DNA from: Bacteroidota bacterium | Lineage (GTDB): Bacteria; Bacteroidota; Bacteroidia; Cytophagales; UBA9547 | Reading direction: 5' to 3' | DNA: 33,835 nt | Assembly (NCBI GenBank): GCA_004293915.1 | Contig: RDZG01000099.1 | Location: 1-33,835 of the forward strand | Part shown: piece by piece, positions 14,123-22,837 of the stretch | How the letters are laid out: each line of letters opens with the position of its first letter | Numbering within the stretch: the stretch's first letter is position 1 | Translations under genes and position numbers: made by a program | Notes under the pieces: model-generated | Databases searched by the model: none | Seen by the model: only the letters and a program-made list of their open reading frames with translations | What the model was told of the DNA's origin: nothing

Positions 14123-15643
14123 ATGGTAGCAGAAGTAAATACCTCCAAACAAGTTTTCAAAAATCTTTCAAAACTTGAGTTAGAAAAACATATTTTAAAA
14201 AATAAAGAAGGAGAATTGACTTCTACGGGTGCAATTTTGGTTACCACAGGCACATTTACAGGCAGAAGTCCAGATGATAAGTTTTTTGTAAAAGATAATT
14301 TAACACAAAATACAATTGATTGGGGTGGATTTAATCATCCAATTTCTGAATCTTTTTTTGATGGATTGTTAGAAAAAATGCTAACTTTTGCTTCGGATAA
14401 AGTGCTGTATGTGAGAGATATGTACGCTTGTGCTTCTGAAAATCATCGACTAAAATTGCGTATTTATTCAGAAACTGCCTATCATAATTATTTTGCAGCC
14501 AATATGTTTATTCAACCTTCAGAAGTTGAATTACAATATTTTGAAGCCGAATATTTGATTTTGCATTTGCCAAGTTTTTTGGCAAATCCTATTGTTGATG
14601 GAACTAAAAATGCAAATTTTAGTATTTTCAATTTATCTAAAAAAATAATTTTAGTTGGCGGAACTGCCTATACTGGCGAAATTAAAAAAGGTATTTTTTC
14701 GGTTTATAATTACTTTTTTCCACAAAAATCGGTTTTGACATTACACGCTTCGGCTACAAAAAATCAAGCTGGAGACACGGCACTATTTATTGGTTTGTCG
14801 GGAACAGGAAAAACCACATTGAGTTCGGATCCAACCCGAATTTTAATTGGTGATGACGAATTGCTTTGGGACGAAAATGGTGTTTTCAATATCGAAGGCG
14901 GATGTTATGCGAAAACCATAAATTTGAGCAAAAAAAACGAGCCTTTAATTTGGAATGCTATAAAAGAAGGTGCTTTGATTGAAAATTGCACATTTAAAAC
15001 AAACACAAACGAAGTAGATTATACTGATATTTCGCTTTCACAAAATACAAGGGTTTCTTACAAATTGTCGCATATTCCGCAAGTTGCTATTCCGAGTGAG
15101 GGCAAACATCCAAATTATATTATATTTTTAACTGCAGATGCTTTTGGGGTTTTGCCACCAATCGCAAAACTAACTCATTCACAGGCAGTTGATTTTTTTC
15201 TGATTGGCTATACAGCTAAGTTAGCTGGCACAGAAATGGGAGTAAAAGAGCCAAAATCTACCTTTTCGCCTTGTTTTGGAGCACCATTTATGCCACTAAA
15301 ATCCGAAGTTTATGCTAAGTTATTTAAAGAAAAAATCGAAAAATATAAGCCAGAAATTTGGTTGATAAATACAGGATGGACTGGTGGTGGATTTGGTGAA
15401 GGAAAACGCATAGAAATCCCTACTACACGTTCGTTTGTAAATGATATTTTAACAAACAAACTTACCAAAAGTGAGTTTATAATTGATGAAAACTTTGGTT
15501 TTGAAATTCCAGTTACAAATTTATCTGAAGGAAATGAAATTATAATTCCTAAAAAAACTTGGAAAAACCAAGCTGCATTTGATTCCAAAGCCAAAGAATT
15601 GGCTTTGAAGTTCAAAGAAATTATTAAAAAATTTAGCGTATAA
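14123..15643 (+). CDS. pckA: Phosphoenolpyruvate carboxykinase (ATP)
   Basis: Catalyses oxaloacetate + ATP to PEP + CO2 + ADP, the entry to gluconeogenesis. 506 residues, slightly shorter than many (about 530) because the N-terminus is short. Motifs: FTGRSPDDKF (45-54, substrate arginine R48), GGTAYTGEIKKG (179-190), kinase loop GLSGTGKTTLS (224-234), metal-binding GDDE (243-246) and FNIEGGCYAKTI (255-266), then LTADAFGVLPP and the C-terminal INTGWTGGGFGEGKRI. The ATG at 14123 is the only suitable start: an upstream ATG at 14097 runs into a stop. MutS2 follows after 33 bp and may be cotranscribed. Confidence 0.97.
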   Translation: MVAEVNTSKQVFKNLSKLELEKHILKNKEGELTSTGAILVTTGTFTGRSPDDKFFVKDNLTQNTIDWGGFNHPISESFFDGLLEKMLTFASDKVLYVRDMYACASENHRLKLRIYSETAYHNYFAANMFIQPSEVELQYFEAEYLILHLPSFLANPIVDGTKNANFSIFNLSKKIILVGGTAYTGEIKKGIFSVYNYFFPQKSVLTLHASATKNQAGDTALFIGLSGTGKTTLSSDPTRILIGDDELLWDENGVFNIEGGCYAKTINLSKKNEPLIWNAIKEGALIENCTFKTNTNEVDYTDISLSQNTRVSYKLSHIPQVAIPSEGKHPNYIIFLTADAFGVLPPIAKLTHSQAVDFFLIGYTAKLAGTEMGVKEPKSTFSPCFGAPFMPLKSEVYAKLFKEKIEKYKPEIWLINTGWTGGGFGEGKRIEIPTTRSFVNDILTNKLTKSEFIIDENFGFEIPVTNLSEGNEIIIPKKTWKNQAAFDSKAKELALKFKEIIKKFSV

Positions 15644-15676
15644 ATTCAATTAAATAAACAACAATTAACAATTATC

Positions 15677-18076
15677 TTGCTTTATCCAACAAATATTGAA
15701 CAAAAAATAGGATTTGATAAAATCCGAGAATTAGTAAAAAAAGAGTGTTTTTCAGAACCTGCACGTATATATGTAGAGGAAATGAAATTCTTAACAGATG
15801 TGCAAAAAATCGAATTGTTATTGCAACAAACTGCTGAATTTCAATACATTATTGCGGGAGATGAAGCTTTTCCGTCCGAAAATTTTATAGACCCGAGAGA
15901 GTTTTTACATACTTGCAAAATCGAAGGAAGTATTTTGAGCGAGGAAGCCTTTTATTTGCTCAAAACTTCGTTACAAACTGTAAATAAATGTGTGCTTTTT
16001 TTGCAAAAACGCAAGTTAGAAGTTCCTAATTTGGCACAATTATGTACAGATATTGCTATAGATGCTCAACTTTTGAAAGACATAAATCGGATTATTGACG
16101 AAAATGGAAAAGTAAAAGATGGTGCATCAAAAGCACTTTTTGATTTGCGAAACGACATTCGAGATGAGCAAAATTATTTACGAAAAAAGCTAGATTCTAT
16201 TCTTAAAAATGCAGTTAGTCAAGGCTTTTCGCCTGAAGATATGAGCCTTACCGTTAGGAACGGAAGAATGGTTTTGCCCGTTTTGGCGGAAAATAAACGA
16301 AAAATTCAAGGTTTGATACATGGCGAATCTGCAACGGGGCAAACTGTTTTTATAGAACCTATCGAGGTTTTTGATTCTAATAATCGTATATATGAACTCG
16401 AAATTGCTGAAAGAAGAGAAATTAATCGTATTCTGCTTGAACTTACTGCACAACTTCGATTGATTTTGCCCGAATTGCATTTGGCTTATAGCTTTTTAGC
16501 ACTTATAGATTTTATTCGTGCAAAAGCTACTTTTAGTAATAAAATTAAAGCAACAAAACAAAATTCAATTGCTCAAACTCACTCAAATTGGATTCAAACT
16601 TTTCATCCACTTTTATACCTAAATTTGGTTCAATCTAAAAAAAATATTGTTCCACTAACTGTAAATTTTGACGAAAATCAACGCATAATTTTAATTTCGG
16701 GTCCAAATGCTGGCGGAAAATCGGTTGTTTTGAAAACAATTGGTATTTTGCAATTTATGCACCAATGCGGATTGCCAGTACCCAATGGTGAAGCATGTAC
16801 TTTTGGCGTTTTTGATGATATTTTTATCGATATTGGCGATGAGCAATCTATTGATAACGACCTAAGTACATACAGCTCGCATCTTACAAATATGCGTGAA
16901 ATCATAAAATTTTCTGGTAAGAAATCTCTGGTTTTGATAGACGAATTTGGTACAGGCACAGACCCACAATATGGTGGTGCTATTGCCGAATCTATATTGG
17001 AACAACTGGTGAATAATCAAGTTTTTGGAGCTATCAATACGCATTATTCAAATTTAAAATACTATGCCGAATCGGCAAATACAATTGTAAACGCTGCCAT
17101 GTTGTATGATTTGGATTCGTTAAATCCAAAATATGTTTTGGCTATTGGTAAACCCGGAAATTCGTTCGCGTTAGAAATTGCATCTAAAATAGGTTTATCT
17201 CCTTTGGTTTTGGAGCGAGCAAAATCTAAAATCGGTTCTCAAAAATTGGATTTGGATAAACTTGTGATGCAACTTCAAAAAGAAAAAGATTTGATTTTGA
17301 CAGAAAAAACAACCTTAGAAAAAAATAAACGAAATTTACAAGTTTCTGTTGATCAATACGAAGAGTTAAAAAAACACATTGCAACATCAAAAAATCAAAT
17401 TTTGCACGAAGCAAGGATTGAAGCAAAAAAAATAGTGCAAACGGCTAAAATTGAAGCTTCAAATGTAATTAGAGAATTGAAAGAAACCTCGAAATACGAT
17501 GCAAAGCAAGTCGAATTATCTAGACAAAAACTGCAAGAACAAGATGCTTTCTTGGCTTCAAAAATAAATGAAATGCCAAAACCAAAAATCATAAACGAAG
17601 TTTTGGTTCAAAAATCGGCATTAAAAATTGGCGATACAGTTGTGATCATTGGACAAGAATCTTTTTATAAAATCCTCAAAATCAATAAGAATGATGTAGA
17701 ATTGAGTTTGGGAAATATCAAAACAACTGTAAAATTAGATAGAATTAAAAAAATAAATGCGGGAGAAAAGAAAAAACCAGAACCTATTCCGAAATCGGTA
17801 AAAGGTATAAATCTTTTAGATAGAATGGCTAAATTTAGCACCACTTTAGATGTGAGAGGCAAAAGAACCGAAGATGCAATCGCAACGCTAGATTCGTATC
17901 TTGATGACGCACTACTATTGAGCCAAACCGAATTAAAAATAATTCATGGAAAAGGAGACGGCATTTTACGAAAAATGATCCGAGAACATCTCAAACGATT
18001 AACATACGTTCAAAACTTTCGAGATGAACACATTGAGTTTGGCGGAGATGGAATTACACTTATTACATTAAAATAA
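15677..18076 (+). CDS. mutS2: Endonuclease MutS2 (ribosome-rescue/recombination ATPase), TTG start
   Basis: 799 residues. The start is a TTG at 15677 followed by LYPTNIEQKIGFDKIREL, the normal family N-terminus, so the rare start is well supported. The lever/clamp region is followed by the MutS ATPase: GPNAGGKS (342-349), Walker B LVLIDEFGTGTDP (418-430), then a long coiled coil (about 510-630), a KOW-like segment (about 650-690) and a C-terminal Smr domain (about 722-799) with LDVRGKRTEDA and HGKGDGILRK. MutS2 proteins suppress homologous recombination in some bacteria and split collided ribosomes in others; the sequence does not decide between them. 33 bp after pckA, same strand. Confidence 0.95.
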   Translation: MLYPTNIEQKIGFDKIRELVKKECFSEPARIYVEEMKFLTDVQKIELLLQQTAEFQYIIAGDEAFPSENFIDPREFLHTCKIEGSILSEEAFYLLKTSLQTVNKCVLFLQKRKLEVPNLAQLCTDIAIDAQLLKDINRIIDENGKVKDGASKALFDLRNDIRDEQNYLRKKLDSILKNAVSQGFSPEDMSLTVRNGRMVLPVLAENKRKIQGLIHGESATGQTVFIEPIEVFDSNNRIYELEIAERREINRILLELTAQLRLILPELHLAYSFLALIDFIRAKATFSNKIKATKQNSIAQTHSNWIQTFHPLLYLNLVQSKKNIVPLTVNFDENQRIILISGPNAGGKSVVLKTIGILQFMHQCGLPVPNGEACTFGVFDDIFIDIGDEQSIDNDLSTYSSHLTNMREIIKFSGKKSLVLIDEFGTGTDPQYGGAIAESILEQLVNNQVFGAINTHYSNLKYYAESANTIVNAAMLYDLDSLNPKYVLAIGKPGNSFALEIASKIGLSPLVLERAKSKIGSQKLDLDKLVMQLQKEKDLILTEKTTLEKNKRNLQVSVDQYEELKKHIATSKNQILHEARIEAKKIVQTAKIEASNVIRELKETSKYDAKQVELSRQKLQEQDAFLASKINEMPKPKIINEVLVQKSALKIGDTVVIIGQESFYKILKINKNDVELSLGNIKTTVKLDRIKKINAGEKKKPEPIPKSVKGINLLDRMAKFSTTLDVRGKRTEDAIATLDSYLDDALLLSQTELKIIHGKGDGILRKMIREHLKRLTYVQNFRDEHIEFGGDGITLITLK

Positions 18077-18082
18077 GTAAAA

Positions 18083-18142
18083 ATACTCATTATTTCTTGC
18101 ATTGAATATCTGTTAAAATAGTTTGCGAAATATAATGAGTAT
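18083..18142. terminator. Long inverted repeat between convergent genes (possible bidirectional terminator)
   Basis: Perfect 11-bp arms atactcattat (18083-18093) and ataatgagtat (18132-18142) flank a 38-nt loop. They lie between the ends of mutS2 (plus) and the XRE gene (minus). There is no strong U-tract, so the terminator role is tentative. Confidence 0.35.
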
Positions 18143-18156
18143 GAAATTATCTCAAT

Positions 18157-18396
18157 TTATGATTCGAAATTTTCAGAAAAAAACTCACTCCAAGTTATCT
18201 GATGGAATTTGACTATTTTCTGCAAACTTAAAAATGTAATATTTGAACCTTTTTCATACCTTGCATATTGAGCTCTAGGTATGCCACACTCATAAGAAAA
18301 TATTTCTTGACTGGTGTATCCTGCCTTAATTCTCAGTCCACGTATCCTCATGCCGAGATTCTTAAGTAGTTCTTTATCTATTTCTTTTGCTTTCAC
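18157..18396 (-). CDS. XRE-family helix-turn-helix transcriptional regulator
   Basis: 79 residues, essentially a single HTH domain: LGMRIRGLRIKAGYTSQEIF (14-33) forms the first helices, then the turn and recognition helix in ECGIPRAQYARYEKGSN (36-52), with LSLQKIVKFHQITWSEFF closing the bundle. Small regulators of this form are common in Bacteroidota. No partner toxin gene is adjacent. The only associated feature is a 10-bp inverted repeat at 18492-18523 in the intergenic region shared with nif3, which might be its operator (inference). Confidence 0.8.
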   Translation of the reverse strand: MKAKEIDKELLKNLGMRIRGLRIKAGYTSQEIFSYECGIPRAQYARYEKGSNITFLSLQKIVKFHQITWSEFFSENFES

Positions 18397-18726
18397 TTTG
18401 TCGGTTATTTTAAAAATCGTACAAATTAAACTATAAATTATTGTAATATTTACCGTTTTAAAGTAGGAATATCAAAAAACACGGCACTTTTTTGTTTAAT
18501 TTAATACAATTTCAATTAAACAACTACTAGTTTTATGCGTTGCGTTTTTGTGTACTATACTTTTTCAACTACTTTTGATTTAGTTTTTAAATAGAGAATC
18601 TATTTTGTATTACATTAACAAACATTACACTAGTTTAGTTTAATAAAAAGATGTAACTGCCTGTTTTTTTATTTTATTTAACGAAAATCACTAATAATAT
18701 TTAATTAAATATTTATTTTAGACCAA
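18397..18726. other. Divergent intergenic region (XRE regulator / nif3)
   Basis: 330 bp, strongly AT-rich, without an open frame. It holds the inverted repeat ttgtttaatt (18492-18501) / aattaaacaa (18514-18523) and a consensus promoter at 18548-18577. No clear promoter facing the XRE gene was found. Confidence 0.6.
18548..18577 (+). promoter_or_regulatory. Bacteroidota-type promoter for nif3 and the zinc-ribbon gene
   Basis: TTG at 18548-18550 (in tttttg), 19-bp spacer, TACTTTTG at 18570-18577. The start site would be near 18582, leaving an unusually long leader of about 145 nt before the ATG at 18727. Confidence 0.6.
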
Positions 18727-19839
18727 ATGATTAAAATTAAAGATATAATTACTCTTTTAGAAGATACAGCACCCCTTAGTTATCAAGAAAGTTATGATAA
18801 TTCTGGGCTTTTGGTTGGAGATGCAAATAGAGAAGTTTCTAACATATTGGTTTCACTCGATTGTACCGAAATGGTTGTGGATGAGGCAATTAAAAAGGGC
18901 TGTAATCTTATTGTCGCACATCATCCAATTATTTTTAAGGGTTTAAAAAAAATCACTGGCTCGAATTATATAGAGAGAACGATTATATCTGCCATTAAAA
19001 ATGATATTGCAATCTATGCTTGTCATACAAATTTAGACAATATTAGTGGTGGTGTAAATTTTAAAATAGCAGAAAAGTTAGGGTTAGTAGATGTAAAAAT
19101 TTTAGCTCCAAAATCAGAAGTTTTAAAAAAAATAACTGTTTTTATTCCAAAAGAACATACCGAAAAGGTTTGTGATGCCATGTTTAAAGCTGGATCAGGC
19201 GAAATTGGAAATTACAAAAATTGCAGTTTTTTGGTTGAAGGAACGGGGAGTTTTATGCCTTTAGCAAATTCAAATCCGCATATTGGACAAATAAACAAAA
19301 CCGAAAAGGTGGTTGAGAACAGGGTCGAATGTGTTTTTCCTGCTTATTTAGAAAATAAAATTGTTTCGGAAATGAAACTTGCCCATCCTTATGAAGAAGT
19401 TGCCCATTATATAAGTGTATTGGAAAATAAAAATTCGGAAATTGGTAGTGGTGCTGTTGGTGTTTTTAAAAAACAGATTTCTATATTAGATTTTTTTACT
19501 ACAATTTTAAAACCAAAATTTGGATTGCACATAATAAAGCATACAGAAAACCCAGAACTAAATAAATTAAAATCTGAACTAAAAATTGCTGTTTGCGGTG
19601 GCTCTGGCGTGTTTTTGCTTCCAAATGCTATTCGTGCAGATGCTGATATTTTTATAACTTCTGATATAAAATATCATGAGTTTTTTGATGCCGAAAACAA
19701 AATAGTTTTAGCTGATATTGGTCATTTTGAAAGCGAACAATTTACAAAAGAAATATTCTATGCAATTATTACAAAAAAATTTACTAATATTGCAGTCCTT
19801 TTATCAGAAACAAATACCAACCCGGTAAAATATTTGTAA
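18727..19839 (+). CDS. Nif3-like dinuclear metal centre protein (YqfO/YbgI type)
   Basis: 370 residues, the long form with a central PII/CutA-like insert (about 125-235) between the two halves of the Nif3 fold. Metal ligands are in place: VAHHPIIF (63-70), CHTNLDN (99-105) and the C-terminal DIGHFESEQ. The family forms hexameric rings and binds two metal ions. A role as GTP cyclohydrolase I type 2 is often annotated but not settled. It lies 5 bp upstream of the coiled-coil zinc-ribbon gene, a pairing common in Bacteroidota that suggests a linked function. Confidence 0.92.
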   Translation: MIKIKDIITLLEDTAPLSYQESYDNSGLLVGDANREVSNILVSLDCTEMVVDEAIKKGCNLIVAHHPIIFKGLKKITGSNYIERTIISAIKNDIAIYACHTNLDNISGGVNFKIAEKLGLVDVKILAPKSEVLKKITVFIPKEHTEKVCDAMFKAGSGEIGNYKNCSFLVEGTGSFMPLANSNPHIGQINKTEKVVENRVECVFPAYLENKIVSEMKLAHPYEEVAHYISVLENKNSEIGSGAVGVFKKQISILDFFTTILKPKFGLHIIKHTENPELNKLKSELKIAVCGGSGVFLLPNAIRADADIFITSDIKYHEFFDAENKIVLADIGHFESEQFTKEIFYAIITKKFTNIAVLLSETNTNPVKYL

Positions 19840-19844
19840 AAAAC

Positions 19845-20642
19845 ATGGAACAAACCGTAGAGCAAAAATTAGAATCTCTTGTAAAATTACAAACTATAGA
19901 TTCGCAAATAGATGAAATTAAGAAAGTTAGAGGCGATTTACCAGAAGAAGTTCGTGACATAGAAGACGAAATTATTGGTATTCAAACTCGAATTGGAAAA
20001 TTCAATGATGAAGTAAAAGAATATGAAGATATGATTGCTTCTCAAAAAATTGCAATTAAAGATGCAGAAAAATTCATCAAAAAATACGAAGAGCAACAAG
20101 CCAATGTTAGAAATAACCGTGAGTTTGATGCTATTTCAAAAGAAATCGAATCGCAACAGCTTGATATTCAGATAGCAGAAAAGAAAATCAAAGAATCTAT
20201 TTATAAAATAGAGTTAAAGAAAAAAGATATTGCTTCGACAGATGCATCTTTAGAATCTAGAAAAGCAGATTTGGCTGTTAAAAAAACAGAATTAGATGTA
20301 ATCGTTTCTGAAGGCGAAGAAGAAATTAATAAATTGACTAAAACAAGAGATGTTGCTCAAAAAAATGTTGATGCACGTTTGTTGATGTCGTATAATAAAT
20401 TAAGAAATAATTATAGAAACGGACTTTCTGTTGTTATGGTTAAGCGTGATGCTTGTGGCGGATGTTTCAACCAAGTGCCACCTCAACGCCAAGCCGAAAT
20501 TAAAGAAAAGAAAAAAATTATAGTTTGCGAACATTGCGGACGCATACTTTCTGGTGTAGAAACTGTAGTTTTTGTTGAAGCTCCAAAGCGTGGTTCGCTT
20601 AAAGATGCAAAATTAGCACAAGTAGCTGAGCCATTGGTTTAA
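19845..20642 (+). CDS. Coiled-coil protein with C4-type zinc ribbon (CdsZ-like)
   Basis: 265 residues. Residues about 5-180 form a long, highly charged coiled-coil hairpin. The C-terminal zinc ribbon has C204-x2-C207 (ACGGCFNQVPPQR) and C228-x2-C231 (VCEHCGRIL), as in the zf-RING_7/CdsZ family. These cytoplasmic proteins are thought to bind nucleic acid or ribosomes; the exact role here is unknown. It follows nif3 after 5 bp and is closed by a strong terminator at 20661, defining a two-gene operon. Confidence 0.9.
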   Translation: MEQTVEQKLESLVKLQTIDSQIDEIKKVRGDLPEEVRDIEDEIIGIQTRIGKFNDEVKEYEDMIASQKIAIKDAEKFIKKYEEQQANVRNNREFDAISKEIESQQLDIQIAEKKIKESIYKIELKKKDIASTDASLESRKADLAVKKTELDVIVSEGEEEINKLTKTRDVAQKNVDARLLMSYNKLRNNYRNGLSVVMVKRDACGGCFNQVPPQRQAEIKEKKKIIVCEHCGRILSGVETVVFVEAPKRGSLKDAKLAQVAEPLV

Positions 20643-20660
20643 TACTTTTTTAGAAATAAC

Positions 20661-20700
20661 AAAAAATGCTTTTTCAGAAATGAAAAAGCATTTTTTGTTT
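20661..20700 (+). terminator. Intrinsic terminator of the nif3-zinc ribbon operon
   Basis: A perfect 16-bp stem, aaaaaatgctttttca (20661-20676) with its reverse complement (20681-20696), and a GAAA loop. The descending arm ends in a T-run. It lies 19 bp after the zinc-ribbon stop and would work on either strand. Confidence 0.9.
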
Positions 20701-20956
20701 GTAATTAACAGTAATACAAAGATATTTTAGTTTTTTTACTAATTGAATATATGGGTGTTTTTGTTCAAAAGATTAGTTTAGTAAAATTTTAGGAATTATT
20801 ACTGTCATACATTTGTAAATTCACATACATATTTGCTAAGTAAGAAAATAAACCTGAGAACAAACTCATTATAAAAATTGTTGAAAAATTAATTTAGCAA
20901 GATTATTCTTCAAAAGGAAAAATGGAGTGGCAAGTTTTATAATAAAATAAAAAAAC
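20701..20956. other. Intergenic region before the DUF2237 gene
   Basis: About 256 bp, AT-rich, no gene. TACATTTG at 20808-20815 fits a -7 box, but there is no TTG at the proper distance and it would leave a leader near 140 nt. Nothing else recognisable. Confidence 0.5.
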
Positions 20957-21322
20957 ATGAAAAATATTTTTGGAGAACCTTTAGAATGCTGTTGTAAAAA
21001 GCCCATGACTGGATTTTACAGAGATGGTTTTTGCAGAACAAACAACGAAGATAATGGTAAACATGTAGTTTGTGCCATAGTAACAGCCGAATTTCTACAA
21101 TTTTCAAAAAGCAGAGGAAATGATTTATCTACCCCTCGACCAGAATATAGTTTTCCAGGTCTGAATCCAGGAGACAAATGGTGCCTTTGCGCTTTGCGTT
21201 GGAAAGAAGCTTTTGAAGCTGGCTGTGCTCCTAAAGTAGTGCTTGAAGCTACTGACGAAAGAGCCTTAGCGTATATTGAAATGAATCATCTCATCAGTAA
21301 TGCAGAAAAAGCCAATGTTTAA
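20957..21322 (+). CDS. DUF2237 family cysteine-rich protein
   Basis: 121 residues, cytoplasmic. The family pattern is complete: NIFGEPLECC and KPMTGFYRDGFCRT at the start, GKHVVCAIVTAEFLQFSKSRGNDL in the centre, then YSFPGLNPGDKWCLCALRWKEAF and PKVVLEATDERALAYI. Eight cysteines (11, 12, 13, 26, 39, 76, 78, 90) suggest metal binding or redox chemistry; the function is not established. Its last codons overlap the original start of selO (ATG at 21315), so the two genes were once translationally coupled. Confidence 0.9.
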   Translation: MKNIFGEPLECCCKKPMTGFYRDGFCRTNNEDNGKHVVCAIVTAEFLQFSKSRGNDLSTPRPEYSFPGLNPGDKWCLCALRWKEAFEAGCAPKVVLEATDERALAYIEMNHLISNAEKANV

Positions 21323-21368
21323 TTTAGACTATTCTTACTGCACTCTGCCAAGTAAGTTTTATCAATGA
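21315..21368 (+). pseudogene. Detached N-terminal fragment of selO
   Basis: From the ATG at 21315 the frame reads MFNLDYSYCTLPSKFYQ and stops at 21366-21368. This is the expected SelO/YdiU N-terminus. The following gene continues the family sequence in another frame after skipping about 15 residues, so a deletion of a length not divisible by three has split the gene. Confidence 0.6.
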
Positions 21369-22693
21369 ATGATGGGCTTTTAAGTGAATTACATATTTCT
21401 TCAAAAAATCACGAAGAGATTTTAGCTCTTTTATTGGGCAGCGAATCTTCTTTTGCGCAAGCATACGCAGGCCACCAATTTGGAGGTTTTACAAAATTGG
21501 GAGATGGTAGAGCCATTGTGTTAGGCGAGTACCTCACACCGTTAAATCAACGATTTGATATTCAGCTCAAAGGAAGTGGACGAACGCTATATTCAAGAGG
21601 TGGTGATGGCAAAGCTACTTTAAAAGCGATGCTTAGAGAGTATCTGATTAGCGAAGCCATGTTTCACCTAAAAATATCTACTTCTAGGAGTTTGGCAGTA
21701 GCAAAAACAGGTGATTTGGTGCAAAGAGAAACAGACCAAGAGGGAGCGGTTGTAGCAAGAATAATGAAAAGCCATATCCGTGTGGGTACGTTTGAGTATG
21801 CAAGGCAATTTGGCTCAACGGAAGATTTACAAGCACTAACCGATTACTCTATCCAACGCTTATATCCTGAAGTTTTAAATGAAGAAAATCCAACTTTAGC
21901 ATTCTTAAAAAAAGTAATATCCGCACAGATTGATTTGGTAGTAAACTGGATGCGTGTTGGTTTTATCCACGGAGTAATGAATACCGACAACGTAGCAATC
22001 AGTGGCGAAACATTTGATTACGGACCTTGTGCTTTTATGAATGCGTATCATCCTGAAACAGTGTTTAGTTCTATCGACAAAAATGGAAGATATGCATTTG
22101 GTAATCAGCCGAATATTATTAAGTGGAACATGGCACGATTTGCAGAATCATTGTTGCCTATTTTGCATTCAGACCCCGAAACTGCACTCAAATTAGCCCA
22201 ACAATGCTTTTCTGAGTTTGACAGTATTTGGGTTCAAAGATTTTACAAAATGATGCTTTTAAAATTAGGCATAGAGCAACAATCAACAGAGCTAAACATT
22301 TTAGTAAATGAATTGCTTACCTTAATGACTAATCTGAAACTAGATTACACCAACACATTTCTAAGCTTAACTTACGATATTATTGAGCTTAATAGCCCAA
22401 TGGATGAGCCAGAATTTCAAACTTGGTTGGATAAATGGAAAAAAACAATTGAAAGTTCCACAGGTTTTGAAAAAGCAAAAAAAGTAATGATTGAAAACAA
22501 TCCTGCTTTTATTCCTAGAAATCATTTGGTAGAAGAAGCACTAGACTTGGCGGTAACTGGAAATAATGAATTGATAACACAATTACTCTCCGTACTAAGC
22601 AAACCTTATCAATACCAAGAAGATTTGAAACATTTTACAACTCCCCCACCCGAAGTTTTTGAAAACAGATATGCTACTTTTTGTGGGACATAA
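21365..22693 (+). CDS. selO: SelO/YdiU-type protein adenylyltransferase, N-terminally damaged
   Basis: 442 residues in this frame; the family is usually about 475-520. SelO proteins are pseudokinases that AMPylate proteins. The core is intact: AYAGHQFGGFTKLGDGRA (33-50), QLKGSGRTLYSR (67-78, Lys69), REYLISEAM (91-99), HGVMNTDN (202-209) and DYGP (218-221), the ATP- and metal-binding residues. The C-terminus ends FCGT, keeping the conserved redox Cys (Sec in eukaryotes). About 30 N-terminal residues are missing or in another frame (21315-21368). The ATG at 21365 is the first possible start here. The lost part is not catalytic, so the product may be functional, poorly folded, or a young pseudogene. 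Confidence 0.8.
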   Translation: MNDGLLSELHISSKNHEEILALLLGSESSFAQAYAGHQFGGFTKLGDGRAIVLGEYLTPLNQRFDIQLKGSGRTLYSRGGDGKATLKAMLREYLISEAMFHLKISTSRSLAVAKTGDLVQRETDQEGAVVARIMKSHIRVGTFEYARQFGSTEDLQALTDYSIQRLYPEVLNEENPTLAFLKKVISAQIDLVVNWMRVGFIHGVMNTDNVAISGETFDYGPCAFMNAYHPETVFSSIDKNGRYAFGNQPNIIKWNMARFAESLLPILHSDPETALKLAQQCFSEFDSIWVQRFYKMMLLKLGIEQQSTELNILVNELLTLMTNLKLDYTNTFLSLTYDIIELNSPMDEPEFQTWLDKWKKTIESSTGFEKAKKVMIENNPAFIPRNHLVEEALDLAVTGNNELITQLLSVLSKPYQYQEDLKHFTTPPPEVFENRYATFCGT

Positions 22694-22753
22694 CATTTGA
22701 AAAAAGTTGAATATTAAATTCTATTTTTATTAAATGTTAGTTTTTACCAAGCT

Positions 22754-22790
22754 AAATCACCACAAAAAAAACTAAAATGTGGTAATTTTT
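22754..22790 (+). terminator. Probable terminator after selO
   Basis: Stem accaca (22759-22764) / tgtggt (22778-22783), extended by A-T pairs after one mismatch, then five T residues. It lies 60-95 bp after the selO stop. The rest of the 22694-22837 gap shows nothing. Confidence 0.5.
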
Positions 22791-22837
22791 TAAAATATGT
22801 ATTATAATTTGTCTATTCAAAGTAGATATTTAAAACA

